A stretch of 64,000 nucleotides of DNA. It comes from Phalacrocorax aristotelis. Its lineage: Eukaryota; Chordata; Aves; Suliformes; Phalacrocoracidae. A model generated the notes under the pieces. The model ran no database searches. It was not told the DNA's origin and saw only the letters and a list, made by a program, of their open reading frames with translations. The DNA is taken from contig NC_134277.1 of NCBI RefSeq assembly GCF_949628215.1, forward strand, positions 28,843,058 through 28,907,057, written 5' to 3'. Position numbers and translations under genes: made by a program. Below are positions 1-14,800 of the stretch, piece by piece; within the stretch, counting starts at the first letter, position 1, and every line of letters starts with the position of its first letter.

Positions 1-45
1 TCCAGAGGTCCCTTCCAACCTCCACCATTCTGTGATTTTGTGAAA
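1..45 (+). mobile_element. CR1 LINE 3' tail, cut by the window edge
   Basis: The first bases match the avian CR1 3' end (AGGTCCCTTCCAACCTCCAC, then ATTCTGTGATTTTGTGA). Only the tail is inside the window. Confidence 0.7.
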
Positions 46-2805
46 CTTTGCTTGTATGTTAAAGAGTTTATTAAAGATAAGGACTGATTGCAGAGTGCAT
101 CAGAAAGACTTTAAGAGGTTAAGGATGTGATTCAGCTCCATATGATCACTCCTAAACATAGGTGTCTACATGGAAACACGTTAGCTGAGTTCTTGTTGTA
201 GTCAGTGGAAAGCTGGTCAATGCAGGCAGTGGGACTTAGAGAGATCCGACTCATTACTGGCAACATGATAAATCAATATCATGAAAAGGATGGAAGTAGA
301 GTAGTATGCAGCCAGTGAAACTTCACACTGATGAATTAGCCAGCAGCTTAAGAATAAGAAAATGCATATGAATAACTAAAGTAAGGTATGAAAAGTTCTT
401 TAAAGTAATTTCTTAGACAATGTTTCAGGACTCCATGCTACCTTGCTTCAGACAAGTCAAAATAAATTAGCTGAAGTTGCAATGCCACCAGCCCTCTCCT
501 GCTGGTGGCAGCCAGAGCCAGTGGCATCCGGACAGCACACAGCAGACACTGTCTCCGGCTTTGTCCGCTGCCTGGCACTGCAAAGCAAGAACACAGGTAT
601 GGCACTGCGTGGCAGAGGTATGGGATGGACTAAGCTGACCAGATATATGAGTGAACTATAGACTTCACAAATGAGACCCAAAACATCTGTAGGCTGAGCT
701 TGATGCAGAGTTTATATTTCAAGGAACTGAATCCCCTCTCTCACACCTCAACATGGCCCACTAACAATTAATAAAAGTGTTTAACAGTGGTGTTCTGCAT
801 TATGTCACAGTGGTACTAATGCCATGCAACTTCTCTGCTAAACAGGGGTGAAGTCACTAGTTCAGCTCAAAAAGCAGAACGTATTAGCATGGAAAAGCCA
901 TGGGTATTAGGAACTGCACTAAGAATAGTCATTTATTTATCAAAAGGCATTTATAAATAACTGCCACTTTTCAGAGATATTGTATTATGTGTCATGAAGA
1001 CTAATTTTAAAAGAGCAATTGAATAATCCTCTCTAAGGACAAAAGATATTGGAAAGACTGTTATGCGTCTGAACCAAAAAAGGCCTTGACCTTTACTAGC
1101 TGAATGGGTGTTTATTAAGCTGTAAACAACCACTGATTTTCTGTACTGATCATTAAAAAAAATCTTTCACTCATCTCAAATGCCAAAAGTTAGCTTTGGT
1201 GCTAGGTACGGAGAAGAGAGAACCTCTAAGCATACATATGTTTCTGCTATACTCTTTAAGTATAATTACCTAAGCATATTAATTAAACTTGCCTGGTAAT
1301 ATTTTTGATAGATGTCTGAGCCTGGCAAAAACCTTGGCTATAGACTTTAAACAGCATGTTGCAGGGTTGGAAGCTGAAAAAAGAGGTAACTTCCTTTTTA
1401 TTCATACTGAAAATCTGCAGCTAAAATATAACAAGAGACCATAAATATTATATCCAGGTAGACAATTTCTAGAGAGCTGTATGTATTTTACAGACATGAA
1501 AGTGCTAAGAGACTGACAGGAGGACAAACAACATTCAGCAAGTATGGTTTAGTGTATAATAAAAGCATCTGGTAGTACTATCTTGGACTCATCAGTGTGA
1601 AATGATGGTTTTAAAAAAATTACTGTCATTTGCTGTGCTGAAGTTAGAGAGGCATGACTTCTCCACATGTATGAATAGCTTCTTTCAGACCCATCATCCT
1701 CTTTCTTTCCTGACTTCTGAAATATTCTGTAGCAGCTTTCCTAATCAAGCATTTTGTTGAGAAGATGAAGAAATAAGAAGTATGAAAAAGCATTTGTCAG
1801 GAAAAAGAAAATTGTGATGGATGCCAGTATTCTAAACTTTTTACCACAAACATCTCCCATATCCAAATTTACTTCTGTGAATCTTCAAATGAAATTGTTG
1901 CCCAAGAAACAAAACATGAGTGTTTAAATATTGCATCTTGGGCAAATCACTTTGTGTGAATTTAGTTGCCTTGTATGACTTAGATATGGCATTGCATTAA
2001 TCAGGCTGTCAGTCCTGTGGTAGAAAGTCTTTGTCATTAGACCCTACATTTTCAAACTGATACATGAAAGGTCTTTCTGTACTGAACAATGATGTTAACA
2101 GCTGTCCCAAAGGCAAGATAACTGTATTCACATAAAGCAATTTCCCAAAGGTTTGCAAAGCAGAAGACTGCCTAAATTAATCAGATACTTTATCCAACTG
2201 ATTTTGCTTGACAAGCTGTAGTCATTAACTCTAAATAATATATTTTAAATATAACTAAGACATTAATCATCATAAAATCTTGCACCTCTACCAATTTCAA
2301 AGTTGCCTTGAGTTTTCATGCTATATAAGCAATTAAAAATTATTTCAAAAACTCAGTCTAAAGATTTTATAACCACTCTTTAGAATTCCTAAAATCTTTA
2401 AGCACAAGGCATTTCAGTCAAAGATAGTCTAGGAAAAACTTCTCAAGTGATGGCAGAATCCAAGAAACATGTGCAGGTGATTTAAATTCCAACCTAAGTG
2501 CTGTGGCTCTAGGCAGGTCCTTGGTAGCACCCTATTGTGGCCCTACAAAAAGCTCTCCCAAGCTCTGATGGTTGGACTTGGAGACCCAGCGGGAGAACCA
2601 GCTCTATGCGCCAATGATACAAAGCCTTCATAACATGATGACACTATGGTGCACCAAGCAGGTGATGTACGTTATTGTACAAAGGACACCACTAAAAAGA
2701 AACTACTGAGGAAAAAGGATAGTAGAATACAAAGATTCTACACAGAGTTTCTGCATCCTCCCTCTCTATATAAATAACATCTACACATACACGACTACAT
2801 CTTAC
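1..2805. other. COL28A1 intron, AT-rich, no gene seen
   Basis: AT-rich intron to the left of the last collagen exon. Apart from a CR1 tail at the left edge I see no exon, RNA gene or element here. The short open frames on both strands lack codon structure or family resemblance. Confidence 0.6.
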
Positions 2806-2859
2806 CTTGCTTCCTTGAATGCCTTTTGGGCCTGGCTCTCCTGGAGGTCCACTGATACC
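2806..2859 (-). CDS. COL28A1: COL28A1 collagen exon (18 codons), last one in the window
   Basis: Eighteen codons of Gly-X-Y ([18 protein letters not shown]) between acceptor TGTGCAG and donor GTAAG. It corresponds to human GIGGPPGDPGPKGFQGNK. I found no collagen exon in 1-2805. Confidence 0.9.
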
Positions 2860-5800
2860 CTGCACAAAAGTCAAAGTGTAGAATGAGTTGCCTTTGAAGA
2901 TGCATGTAATTCTTTTGAATTTCTTTTGAATTTAGCCTGAACAGGGTACAATAAAACAGCACAATGCTAAGCTCTAAAGCACAAGACTTTTCTGTGTCAT
3001 ATTCTGTCAAGTGCCCAACACATTGAATATTTTTGATATTCAATAACCAGTGCTGGCATAAAGGATATCTTACTACTCCATGTGAGTTGCATCTGTTTTA
3101 TCTGAAGCTTTCTGTTCCTTTTTTCTCCTGCTCCTGTCTATGCCATATTTTCATATTCTCTCTTCTGCCCAAGCAAATCAATTAAGCTGTCACGTCCTAT
3201 TTAGCTCCATTTGTAAGAAATCACGTCTACATCTCTCTCTGATGATGAGCTGAGGTTAATCTTAATTCCCTCACATTACTACAACCATTGTGTCCCATCA
3301 CACAAGGAAATAATTAATGGCTTTTGGAAGAGACGGAGCAGATAAGCTACTCTGTCTGGAGTGATGACATTTGAGGAGGTCTCTTCACCAACACTTGTGG
3401 CTCATAAAATAGCTGGAAAAAAAGTAGGTCTGATAATTATGAAGAGCAATAAGATCACAGGATGAATAGATTACACCGAAGTCTGGCGTTAAAGCTTTAA
3501 CTCTTACTGAAACCCTCCAGTTCACTGACTTGTGAGTTAGTGAACATCCCACTGGCTTCTGCTGGGCTGCCCAGTTGGGTCAGATCGGTCAATGTTGTTC
3601 TAACTCCTACTAACAGAGGTGATAAAATGAAGGGGAAATCTTATGAAGTTTTTTAAGTGACTGGAGAAAAACAAATCATGAGCTATCAAAAGAATAATAT
3701 CACGAAATTACAGTTTATTTTAGTAATAATGCTGGGTCAAACATTGCTAATTTTATGCTTATAAAAAGACACAAACTGGCCCAAATCTAAATGTATTGGT
3801 TTCATTGTTGACACAAAAATGTGCTCAGAGAGTGTTTATTCCCTTTATTAAATATGATAAACTACAGGAAACACATGACTATCCACAAAGAAACAAAAAT
3901 AATCCCTTTCAGCTACCATCATTAATAGCTATAGTAAATCCTCCAAAATATTGCATTTTGGCTCACAAACAGATGTGAGAATTTTGGCATATCTGTGGGT
4001 TTGTATCTCCCATGAATGTCCAGTCAGAAAAAAAGTATTTATTATTCTCTCCTTTCCTTTTGCAGCTTTTGCACAAAGCATACAGAAATGCAGTCACAAA
4101 CCTAATTAAGTTATACAACCACAAATCAAATATTGGGGGAAAAACAGTGAATGAAACTGATACAGTTAGTGTTCCAAATTATGCTCAAGTCATAACTTTA
4201 CAAACTAGGGAGTAATTGTCTCATAAGAGTAGAGTGATGTTCCAAGTGTTGTATTGTGCACAAACACACAGTTATATGGCCTTACTCCTTGGTTTATGCA
4301 TTTTAATTGAGCACTATTTACTAAAAGGAATCTTGCAGTTTTGTTTGTTTTAAAAGAAGCAAACTCTACTTTATTCTCTTATTATCTGTGTCATATACAG
4401 AAACAAAATATTTCTTTAAAATCTCTTAGTACTTGAAAAGCATTTCCAAAAGAGACTCTGAAAAATCTCATTTTTATAAGCTATTCTTCCTGAGGAAATA
4501 TTATGATTATGAAGTGAGATGGACAAATGTCCCAGCAGTAAAATGGCAAAGTGGTTGAGGCAGGTGTGCTAAGAAAAATACATAATATAATCTGTTAATA
4601 TAAATATGTATGTTCAGATAAATAATTCTCAAGCTCATTGCATGCTCTTTTCCTTTTAGTCATTAAGCGGGTTGTACTTCCCATGATAATTACTCTTAGA
4701 GGAGAGCTCTGCAGTTGGAGAGCCCAAGTGGGCCACACACCTCTAAGTAGCTTTAAGCAGCAGCAGCAGCTGCCAAGATGTTTTCTTTGAAAATTATTTC
4801 CAAAAGACAAAGATTTGCCAGACTCCACTGTCTTCATGCCTCATGCACCAAACGTGCTACTCTCCACAGAGTTGACAGGTTGTAGGTAGAAGAAACTTAC
4901 AGAATATAATGTGTTTCCTTTTTATTTGGTAGCATTTAGTTCCCTTACCTGAGGTCCCCGAGGTCCCCTAGGGCCAGAAGGACCTTCCAAACCCTGAGGA
5001 AAAATAAGATTCAATTATCAGATTAATAGGAAATTGCAAAGATCTGCTTTGAAGTATTGAAAACCACAGCGCACATGTAATGACTCATATCTCTCTTCAA
5101 GGGAGTTTATTCTCTCTCCAGAGTACTGCTGTTCTCATTCCGTGTTCAGTAATTGCCTGTTACATTCCATCCTCAATATTTGGTTAAAATACTTCTCATA
5201 CATAACAAACATTGTGGATGGCTACTTAACATCTTAGCTATTTGATTAGTAGTTGTTATTTGGTACAGCTCTTTAAATTCAATTTCTAGAAGTATATTAG
5301 ATATAGACTTCTTAAAACAATGCTGCAGTGCTTATTCCAGAATAACTTCAGGTAACTTCATCTCACTAACTCAAACTGCTGATCAGTACCATGGCAGAAT
5401 CACACTAATAGTTCACAAAACCCATTAAAAAGTACAACCAAAGAAAGTAAAATGCCATAATTTTTTATTCCATTAGCTGACATTCCTCATTTAATGAGTG
5501 CTTACCAGTTACTGCCACTGTAGATTGTTCAGAAATCTTTCTGCTGCACTGTTTTTCCTTCGGTCATCAGAATGCATATTCTATGGGATTTAACTTCCAG
5601 TTGACTCAATACTCAGCTATAATTTATTTCTAAAGCAAAAATAGCTTTCAGCAAAGAATTTACTGGGCTTTTCTTTCTTTCTTCTCTTTTAATTAGAAAC
5701 ATCTCCACACACTGCTGCATTTTTCAAGCATGTGTCACATTTTGAACTTCTAATAGCATTGACAAATATAGCAGTGATACCTACGTATCCACACTCATAG

Positions 5801-8800
5801 AATCATAGAATTATAGTATCGCTTAGGTTGGAACAGATCTTTAAGATCATCAAGTCCAACTGTTAACCTAGCACTACCAAGTCTACCAATAAACTGTGCC
5901 CCTAAGTACCACATCTACATCTCTTTTAAATACCTCCAGGGATGGCGACTCTACCACCTCTCCGGGCAGCCTGTTCCAATGCCTGACCACTCTGTCAGTA
6001 AAGAAGTTTTTCCTAATATCCAATCTAAATCTCTCCTGATGCAGCTTGAAGCCATTTCCTCTCATTCTCTCACTAGTGACCTGGGAGAAGAGACTGACTA
6101 CAACCTCCTTGCAGTAGTTGTGGAGAGTGATGAGGTCTCCCATCAGCTTTAAATCAATTCCACTGTCAGCAGTATTTCTCAAACAGAAAATAAAACAAAA
6201 AAAAAAAACACCCCACGCATCCTTTTGCTTGAAGCAGAAAACCAAACAAAGCTAACAGAAGTACCTCCTAAGCTCACACCTCAAGTTCTTATGCTGTTAA
6301 AACCACTGGTCCACAAGTAAGAAAATGGCATTTGTTGTATTTTGTGTCTGTGAACGTTGGGAAGGTGGTGAGGAATCCACATACTAAAAGGCTAACGTGA
6401 TTAGTGAGGCTGTTTCCTTCTCTGGGTGTTCACCACTTAGAAACAAAACTTGTGCTTGTAGGTCTCCGGTCTGCATAACTGATGTGGAGGAAGGAGCTCG
6501 CCAGCTACTTCTTGCAGCACTTCAGTACCTTTGCTGAACCCAATATTAAGTTTAAACTAAATAACAAAGAACGACTAACAAAACAGAACGGGGACACAGA
6601 AACAAAAAGTAGAGCTGAATACAGAATGGCATGAGTAAAGGAAAAGCTGCAGACAGGCAGTGCTGGGACATTTGTGATATTTGCTCTCGTAAGAATTTTA
6701 TCAGCTGTGGTACCTCAAAAGTAAACGTAAATCTCTCCAGCAACGGGAAATGCAACCACTAAATTTCTTTAATTACATGTTAAAAACAGAACAAAGCCCC
6801 TGTCCAACAAAGAAACAGAGAGCTGAATGGAAACACTCATGCTCTTGAAGATAAGAACACAGTTTAAGCACTTGCAGAATCGGGCTGGAGTTTTACTACT
6901 TGTAGATAAGGTGAGGTTTCAGTTAACAAAAGTTGAGAACAACCAGTTTCCGCACAAGTTGCATTTCAGAGTAAAAATTAAATTTGAAGTTTCTGGACCT
7001 GGGCGCACGGTCACACAGACTAGAGGAAAAAAAAAAAAAACATGAGTCGTGGTTTTTTTTTTCCAAAGCTGTCAGCACAAAATCACAGAAAATACAGCCA
7101 CCATTCAGAGATAGTACCACGTACCTGCAGTAATTTCTCCTATAGAGCACAGCACTTTTCCCTTCCAGATGGGATTAATTTTATTTCTATCGGAGACTTG
7201 AAATTGAATTCACTGCCTAAAGATAAAAATCTCCCTTGGTAGGAATATGCAATTCCCTTCTCCTCGTGTTTCCCCCTCACCAAAAAGCGAACACAATTTT
7301 TTCTTTCTCCAATCTCAATCGCTGAGAGTTAAGAATAATGCTTTTGGCACCGCTTCAGTCATTAGCAAGTAATAAACTGTGAACTATAGCTATTCTGGGA
7401 GGCTGCAAAAAATATTTTGCCTTTCTGTGAGTCTCTGAGAACATACGTGGGACTGGACAAAGATGACTTACGGAGTTGCACAAAGGGGTTAATTTATTCC
7501 TCCTGCAGTTTGTCAGTCTCCTTTGACAAGAAGTACGGGTGACCTTTGAGCCAAACCAATACGTTAAATCCAATCAAATTTGTCTATACAATGAAGATTC
7601 TAGCGTATTTAGCATCACTTTTCAGCCCTTTCAGACATGTTCACAAGTGACAGGAGGAGAAAGGCAATTTAATATTAAAAACACCAAAGATGCAAACTAA
7701 GATAAAGAGAGGATGCCCAGGAACAGAGCAAAGCAGAATTGCAGTGGCACTGCCGGTAATTATGTAAATGATGAGGTCAGAACAAGATACAAAACTGACC
7801 TTAAAGAAAGAACCAGAATAACTTCATGCCTAGTAGTTTAAGCTATACAATATGTGGAAGGAGAAAACAGAAAGCATCAGAGCAATTCGCTCTTGCATAT
7901 TAGCGTGTGCTGAGATTCACCAATAAAGTAGCAATTACAAAAAGGAGCAAGGCATTTACAGCCCTTTACAGCCCTGCTTACGACATGAAAACAACCAGTT
8001 TAAGAGTCAAGATCATGCACGTCAAAAAGATTTCTCTGTGACACCAAAATAACAGTTTAAAAGCTTTTGGCCTAGTGTAAGCTACTATGTGAAAACAACA
8101 ACAACAACAAAAGACATATAATTCCTTTTATCTGGCATTAACATTAGCTGTATTCCTTTACTTTGTGCTTCTGCAAAACAGAAGGAAGGAAAGTGTCATG
8201 AGAAAGACAAATACAAAAAAGGGATACACATACAACAAAACACTAACAAGACTTTGTTACTTACATAAAATGTGAATATTTACTTCTGAAGTTCTCATTA
8301 AATTTAAGGGAAGCAGAAATACTAAGAGGTAGGCAACCCAAATTATCATAGTATAAAACCACTCAAAGATGCTGAATCATTAAAAAAATCAACCACAATC
8401 AAGTCAGGCGATAAAAGCACAGGTGACACAGGCAAAACCAGGAGTGAAGTAGCAGTACTCAAACCGATCTCAACATTCAAAGCCCTGAAGAAGATAGAAA
8501 ATGCTAAAATAGAAAGCTGGGTGTTTATTAGATACAACACTCAATATTGTATTAACTGAGTAATTTGAGTAATTGAGTTAAACTGCTAAGCAGGATACAG
8601 ACACATATTTGTAAGAACTTCTACAATGTGTTTTTCTAACAGCTCACCCTTCAAAGGTGGCAGACAAATAGCCTTACAAGAGCCATGTTGCAGCAGCCTG
8701 CTGCATTGTGCTTCACCTGTTACATATAGAATCATTAAGGTTGGAAAAGACCTCTAGGATCATCAAGTCCAACCATCAACCCAACACTACCACGTCTCCT

Positions 8801-11800
8801 AAACCATGCCCTGAAGTGCCACGTCTACACATCTTCTAAATACCTCCAGGGATGGTGAATCTACCACCTCTCTGGGCAGCCTGTTCCAATGCCTGACCAC
8901 TCTGTCAGTAAAGAAGTTTTTCCTAATATCCAATCTAAAACTCCCCTGATGCAGCTTGAGGCCATTTCCTCTCGTTCTGTCGCTAGTGACCTGGGAGAAG
9001 AGTCCAATCCCCACCTCACTACAACCTCCTTTCAGGTAGTTGTAGAGAGCAATAAGGTCTCCCCTCAGCCTCCTCTTCTCCAGACTAAACCACCCCAGTT
9101 CTCTCAACCTCTCCTCATAAGACACATCCTCCAGACCCTTCACCAGCTTCGTTGACCTTCTCTGGACACACTCCAGCAACTCAATGTCCTTCTTGTACTG
9201 AGGGGCCCAAAACCGAACACAGTATTCAAGGTGCAGCCTCACCAGTGCCCAGTACAGGGGCACGATCACTTCCCTACTCAAGCTGGCCACGCTATTCCTG
9301 ATACAAGCCAGGATGCTGTTGGCCTTCTTGGCCACCTGGGCACACTGATGGCTCACGTTCAGCCGGCTGTCAACCAGCACCCCCAGGTCCTTTTCCTCCA
9401 GGCAGCTCTCCAGCCACTCTTCCCTGAGCCTTTAGCAGTGCATGGGGGTTGATGTGACCCAACTGCAGGACCCAGCACTTGCCTTTGTTAAACCTCATAC
9501 AACTGGCCTCGGCCCATCGATCCAGCCTGTCCAGATCCCTCTGCAGAGCCTTCCTGCCCTCCGGCAGATCAACACTCCTGCCCAACTTGGTGTCATCTGC
9601 AAAGTTACTAAGGATGCAATCGATCACCTCATCCAGATCACTGACGAAGACATTAAACAGAACTGGCCCAAACACTGAGACCTGGGGAACACCACCTGTG
9701 ACCTGTCATCAACCGGATTTAACTCCATTCATCAAAACTCTCTGGGCTTGGCCATGCAGCCAGTTTTTTACCCAGCAAAGAGTACGTCCATCCAAGCCAT
9801 AAGCTGCTAGTTTCTCCAGGAGAATGCGGTGGGAAACAGTGTCAAAGGCTTTACTAAAGTCTAGGTAAACAATACCCACAGCCTTCCCCTCATTCACTCA
9901 GTGGGTCAGCTCGTCATAGAAGGAGATCAGGTTAGTCAAGCAGGACCTGCCTTTCATAAACCCTTGCTGACTGGGGCAGATCGCCTGGTTGTCCTGTATG
10001 TGCTGCATGATGGCACTCAGGATGATCTGCTCCATAACCTTCCCCAGCGCTTAGGTCAGACTGACACGCTTATAGTTCCCCAGATCCTCCTTCTTGTAGA
10101 CGGGCATCACATTTGCTAACCTCCAGTCAACTGGGACCTTCCTGGTTAGGCATGACTGCTGATAAATGATGGAAAGTGGCTTGCTGAGCACTTCCACCAG
10201 CTTCCTCAGTATACTTGGGTGGATCCCATCCAGCCCCATAGACTTGTGTGTGTCTAAGTGGTGTAGCAGGTGACTAACCATTTGCCTTTCGATTATGGGG
10301 CCTTCATTCTGCTCCCCATCCCTGTCTTCCAGCTCAGCGGGCTGGGTACCCAGAGAACAACTAGTCTTACTATTAAAGACTGAGGCAAAGAAGGCCTTTT
10401 CCTCATCCTATGTCACTGGTTCCCCCTGCATTCAATAAAGGATGGAGATTCTCCTTAGCCCTCCTTTTGTTGCTAATGTATTTACAGAAATATTTTTTTA
10501 TTGTCTTTTATGGCAGTAGCCAGATTAAGTTCTAGCTAGCCTTTGGCCCTTCTAATTTTCTCCCTGCATAACCTCACGACACCCTTGTAGTCCTCCTGAT
10601 CTGCCAGCCCCTTCTTCCAAATGCCATAAAATCTCCTTTTATCCTTAATTTCCAGCCAAAGACCTCCATTCAGCTAGGCCAGACTTATTCCCTGCTGACT
10701 CATCTTTCAGCACATGGGGATGGCCTGCTCTTGTGCCTTTCAGATTTCCTCCTTGAAGAATGCCCAGCCTTTCTGAACTCCTTGGTCCTTCAGGACTGCC
10801 TTCAAGGGAACTCTGTCAATCAGTCTCCTAAACAGGCCAAAGTCTGCCCTCCAGAATTCCAAGGTAGCAGATCTGCTGACCCTCCTCCTTACTTCTCCAA
10901 GTATCAAAAACTCTGTCATTTTGTGACCACTATGCCCAAGATGGCCTCCAACCATCACATCGCCCACAAGTCCTTCTCTGTTCGCAAACAACAGGTCCAG
11001 CGGGGCACCCACTCCTGGATCACTCACCAGTTTTGTCAGGAAGTTATCTTCCAAACACCCCAGGAACCTCCTAGACTGCTTCCTCTCTGCTGTGCTGTAT
11101 TTCTAGCAGACATCTGGTAAGTTGATGTTTCCTATGAGAACAAGGGCTAGTGATTGCGAGACTTCTCCCAGCTGCTTACAGAATATTTCATCTGCCTCTT
11201 CATCCTGCTTGGGTGGTCTATAACAGACTCCTGCCATGATATCTGCCTTGATTGCCCTCCCCCTGCCTCTTACCCATAAACGCTCAACCCTATCGTCACC
11301 ATCATTAAGCTCTAGATAATCAAAACACTCCCTAACATACAGGGCTACCCCACCCCTTCTCCTTCCTTGCCTATCCCTTATGAAGGGTTTAAAGCCATGC
11401 ATTGCAGTGCTCCAGTTGTGTGAGTCATGCCACCATGTTTCTGTGATGGCAACTATGTCATAGTTTTCCTGCTGCACAATGGCTCCCAGCTTCTCCCGTT
11501 TGTTGCCCATTCTGCGTGCATTAGTGTAGATACACTTCAGTTGGCCTATTGATCCTGCCACCTTTTTGGGGGAAGAACCCTAATTCCTACGTGACTATTC
11601 TTAGGCACTTCCATGGTTTCTAATGCAACAATAACCCTTGCATCTTTGCTGCTGCATGGATCTCCATCCCCTGCCTCCACTGAGACGGCAGACCAAAGGA
11701 CCTCACTAGCACACTACCCCTCAAACATTGGTGTGTCACCTTCAGGCTTATCTCCAGCAAGCCACTCCATTCATTTACTGTCTTCCCCTACAGATTCAGA

Positions 11801-14800
11801 CTCAGAATTTTTTAACAATTCTCTGCTCCCTGGCATTTGCTCCCAGGCCAAGCATCAGCCACCACAGGCAGCAGATAACCCCACTGAGTTCTAGCCCATT
11901 TACAAAACTACACAAGCAATGGATGGCAGAAACAACAATATGCTGATGGGATGATAGCTACTTCTGGTAGAATACACACATATGATTGGAGTCAGTTTTG
12001 ATTTCAAAGCCGAACACACACTTTCTGAATTTCAAGCCTGATTAGCTTTTGAGGAAACTCAGATTCACAGCATCAAAACTGCTGCTGAAGTCAGCCTGAT
12101 TAGCGAGACTGGAAAGCAGCAGGGGAAAAATGGAACACTTTCAAATCAGACAACATTACTGCCAATTATGCTTCAATACTCATCCCTGCAGTTAAAGATC
12201 CACCTTAGAATACTGAATCTACATTTGCCCATGCCATGTATGTTCAGTTTCTGATGATTTTGTCCAGCCTAGACTACTTTAATTAAAAAAAATTTTTTTT
12301 GTTCTATCTTCTGCATTTGTAAATGTGAAGCTGGGAATTCTGGAAGTGACTGTGATTTTCATTTGTTCACTACATTCTTGAAGTCCATAATCCATTATAA
12401 TCTCTGATCCTTTGCAGATGTCAAACTTATTTTTTTCATCACTGTCCACAACAGAAATGAAACAAGCAAATTTCCAGCAGCCCTGGCATATGTTTTCTAC
12501 ATCCAGATTCCTTGGCTGCTTTGATAATGTTCTTTGCCAGCTTCTGAACAGCTTCCCTTTATCCTAGTAGACATTTCACATAACCTCATGCTATTTCTCA
12601 TGTATTGCCTGGACAAAGAAGTTATGATCTTTCTTTATTCCTCTGAGAGATGCAGCTCTTTCTCCTTTTTCATTGATATTTCAGCCTTCTCTGACTCTCT
12701 GTCATTTTGAACACCAGTATCTCACAAGATATACTCAGTCTTTAGATTTTTATTATAGTATAATGCCCTTTTCTCTTTGTGACAAATACTGCTGATTTAG
12801 AATATTTCCTAATTTGTACCAGAAATTCATCATTAAATAACAGGTTCCAGGAACTACGTACTTTTCAAGTTGGTCTTTGATAAAGATAAGAATAATATGG
12901 ATGTTAAAACTGAAGAAGTGTGCTTTAATAGAATGATCAATTGCAATCCAGTTGGTAGCACTTAACAACTCTATAAATCAGTGGTTTGTAGTACTCATAC
13001 AAACCTGCTTACATGAACTCAAGATACATGATTATCACATTCAGGAGCAGATTATCCTTCCATCTGTCAGAGGGTAAAAACCAGGTAAAATCTACATGAA
13101 CTTTTATCACTTCTGCACTTCAGGTTAAAAGAAGAGGAGGACTAGATAGAAGTGTATATCAGCACATATGGGCTGGTAGACCTGAAAGTCATCCAGGTTG
13201 TGTAAGAACCTGCTTGTAATATAACACTATACACTTGAATTAAAATTAACACTTTAGGGGAAAAAAAATCCTGTGAACTCTGTAACACCCTCACAGTCCT
13301 TTGTAAGCAGGACCTGCTATTGGTCAGGACAGCTTTTGTTTTAGGTATGTGACTACATTTCTTCTCTCACTGCAGGTAAACTGTGGGTTCAGTTTCTACA
13401 AATTGTATTTCTACTATGAATGCATCTCTACTACCAGGGAATTACAAGATGTTCCAAATTCACAATAATCTTTACAAGCTATGTTTATGAATATGCTACC
13501 TGATTTTCTAGTATCTTCACCAACATGAAAGAGTTAAAAATAAAAACAATACTTACTCTTTCCCCTTTTATTCCTGGGGATCCACATTCTCCTCTTTCAC
13601 CCTTCATAAGAAATCAAAAGGTTAACAGCTAAGCAAGATGTTTTGATTACACTACATGCAATAAAGACTGTGCAAGCCGTTCAGTAGCACAAGAGGTTTA
13701 GTAGATTCTGAAGACCTGAGAGTAGCATCATCAGATATGGTCTGTAGAAGATATGGTCTGCTCTACACAAGACATACACTTTTTCTCTTTAAGAATGCCT
13801 ACAAAATTTCCAATCTACATCATAAGAAGATAATACACTTAATATCTAATAAATTTTTCTGTGTTTTTCCACCTCACTGTGCTGCGTCCAGAGATCCTCT
13901 CTATGTTCTGATTTCATTACTGTGGTGTCTGAGATTTTCCTGAATAACAATTGTGAGATTGTACAAATGGTATGAAGAAAGAGAATTACTAATGTGTTCC
14001 ACTGATGATTTAACATATTAATAGACATATGAAAAGTAGACATATGAGTCTGTTTTTCCCATTTCTATGAAATGTTTCCATAAAATTGACTGAAGCATTT
14101 TTCTAATGAATACAAAGATTCAGAGAGGCATTGCTTTTATTAACAATCCTTGTAGGGAGATAAGTGTCCAAACCAAGTCAAAAAGGGATTATCTCTATTT
14201 CTGTTCTGGCTGCGATGGTCCAGTTTGCAACATAAATTTCAGCTCTAGACTCTTGCAAGTTACTGAAGTGTAAAATATTTTTAGCTTCTTGGAGAGCCTA
14301 TCTCAAGATTTTTTTTTTGATCAAGCATTAGCCTTTGCAAGTTATAATTAGCTTAGAAGTAAAATTCCTTGTGGTAAGGTTTTTAAAAGCTAATGATTGC
14401 CATATCTATTTGTGTTTGTAGCAAACAATTTCACATCCTTTCTATTTAACCTCTTATTCAACCCTCAACTTTCTTTTTCCTTGCAGCAGCTTTATTTCTG
14501 ATCCTTGACATTTTTCTTTTTATATTTAGATTACATTTTCTGATTTTTTTTCTTTTTTTTTTTTTAATTCCAACAAGACATTCTGCAAGCATTTACATAA
14601 ATGATGAATTTCTATCCAAGGATTGCATTAGGAGCTATCATGACAAAAAGATAAGATAGGCTCTTCTTTCCATTCTTTTACATACTCTGTCAGCAAGTGA
14701 CAATTTATTTTTAGACTACTTCTATTCTATGAAAATCTTACCTTGTCTCCCTTGTAGCCAGGAGGTCCCTATTCAAAAATTGAAAAAAAAAAAGAAAAGG

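Noticed and set aside
9442-9802. Plus-strand open frames around 9.2-9.8 kb and their counterparts near 56.1-56.5 kb
   Set aside because: Antisense shadows of CR1 ORF2, repeated at each CR1 copy.
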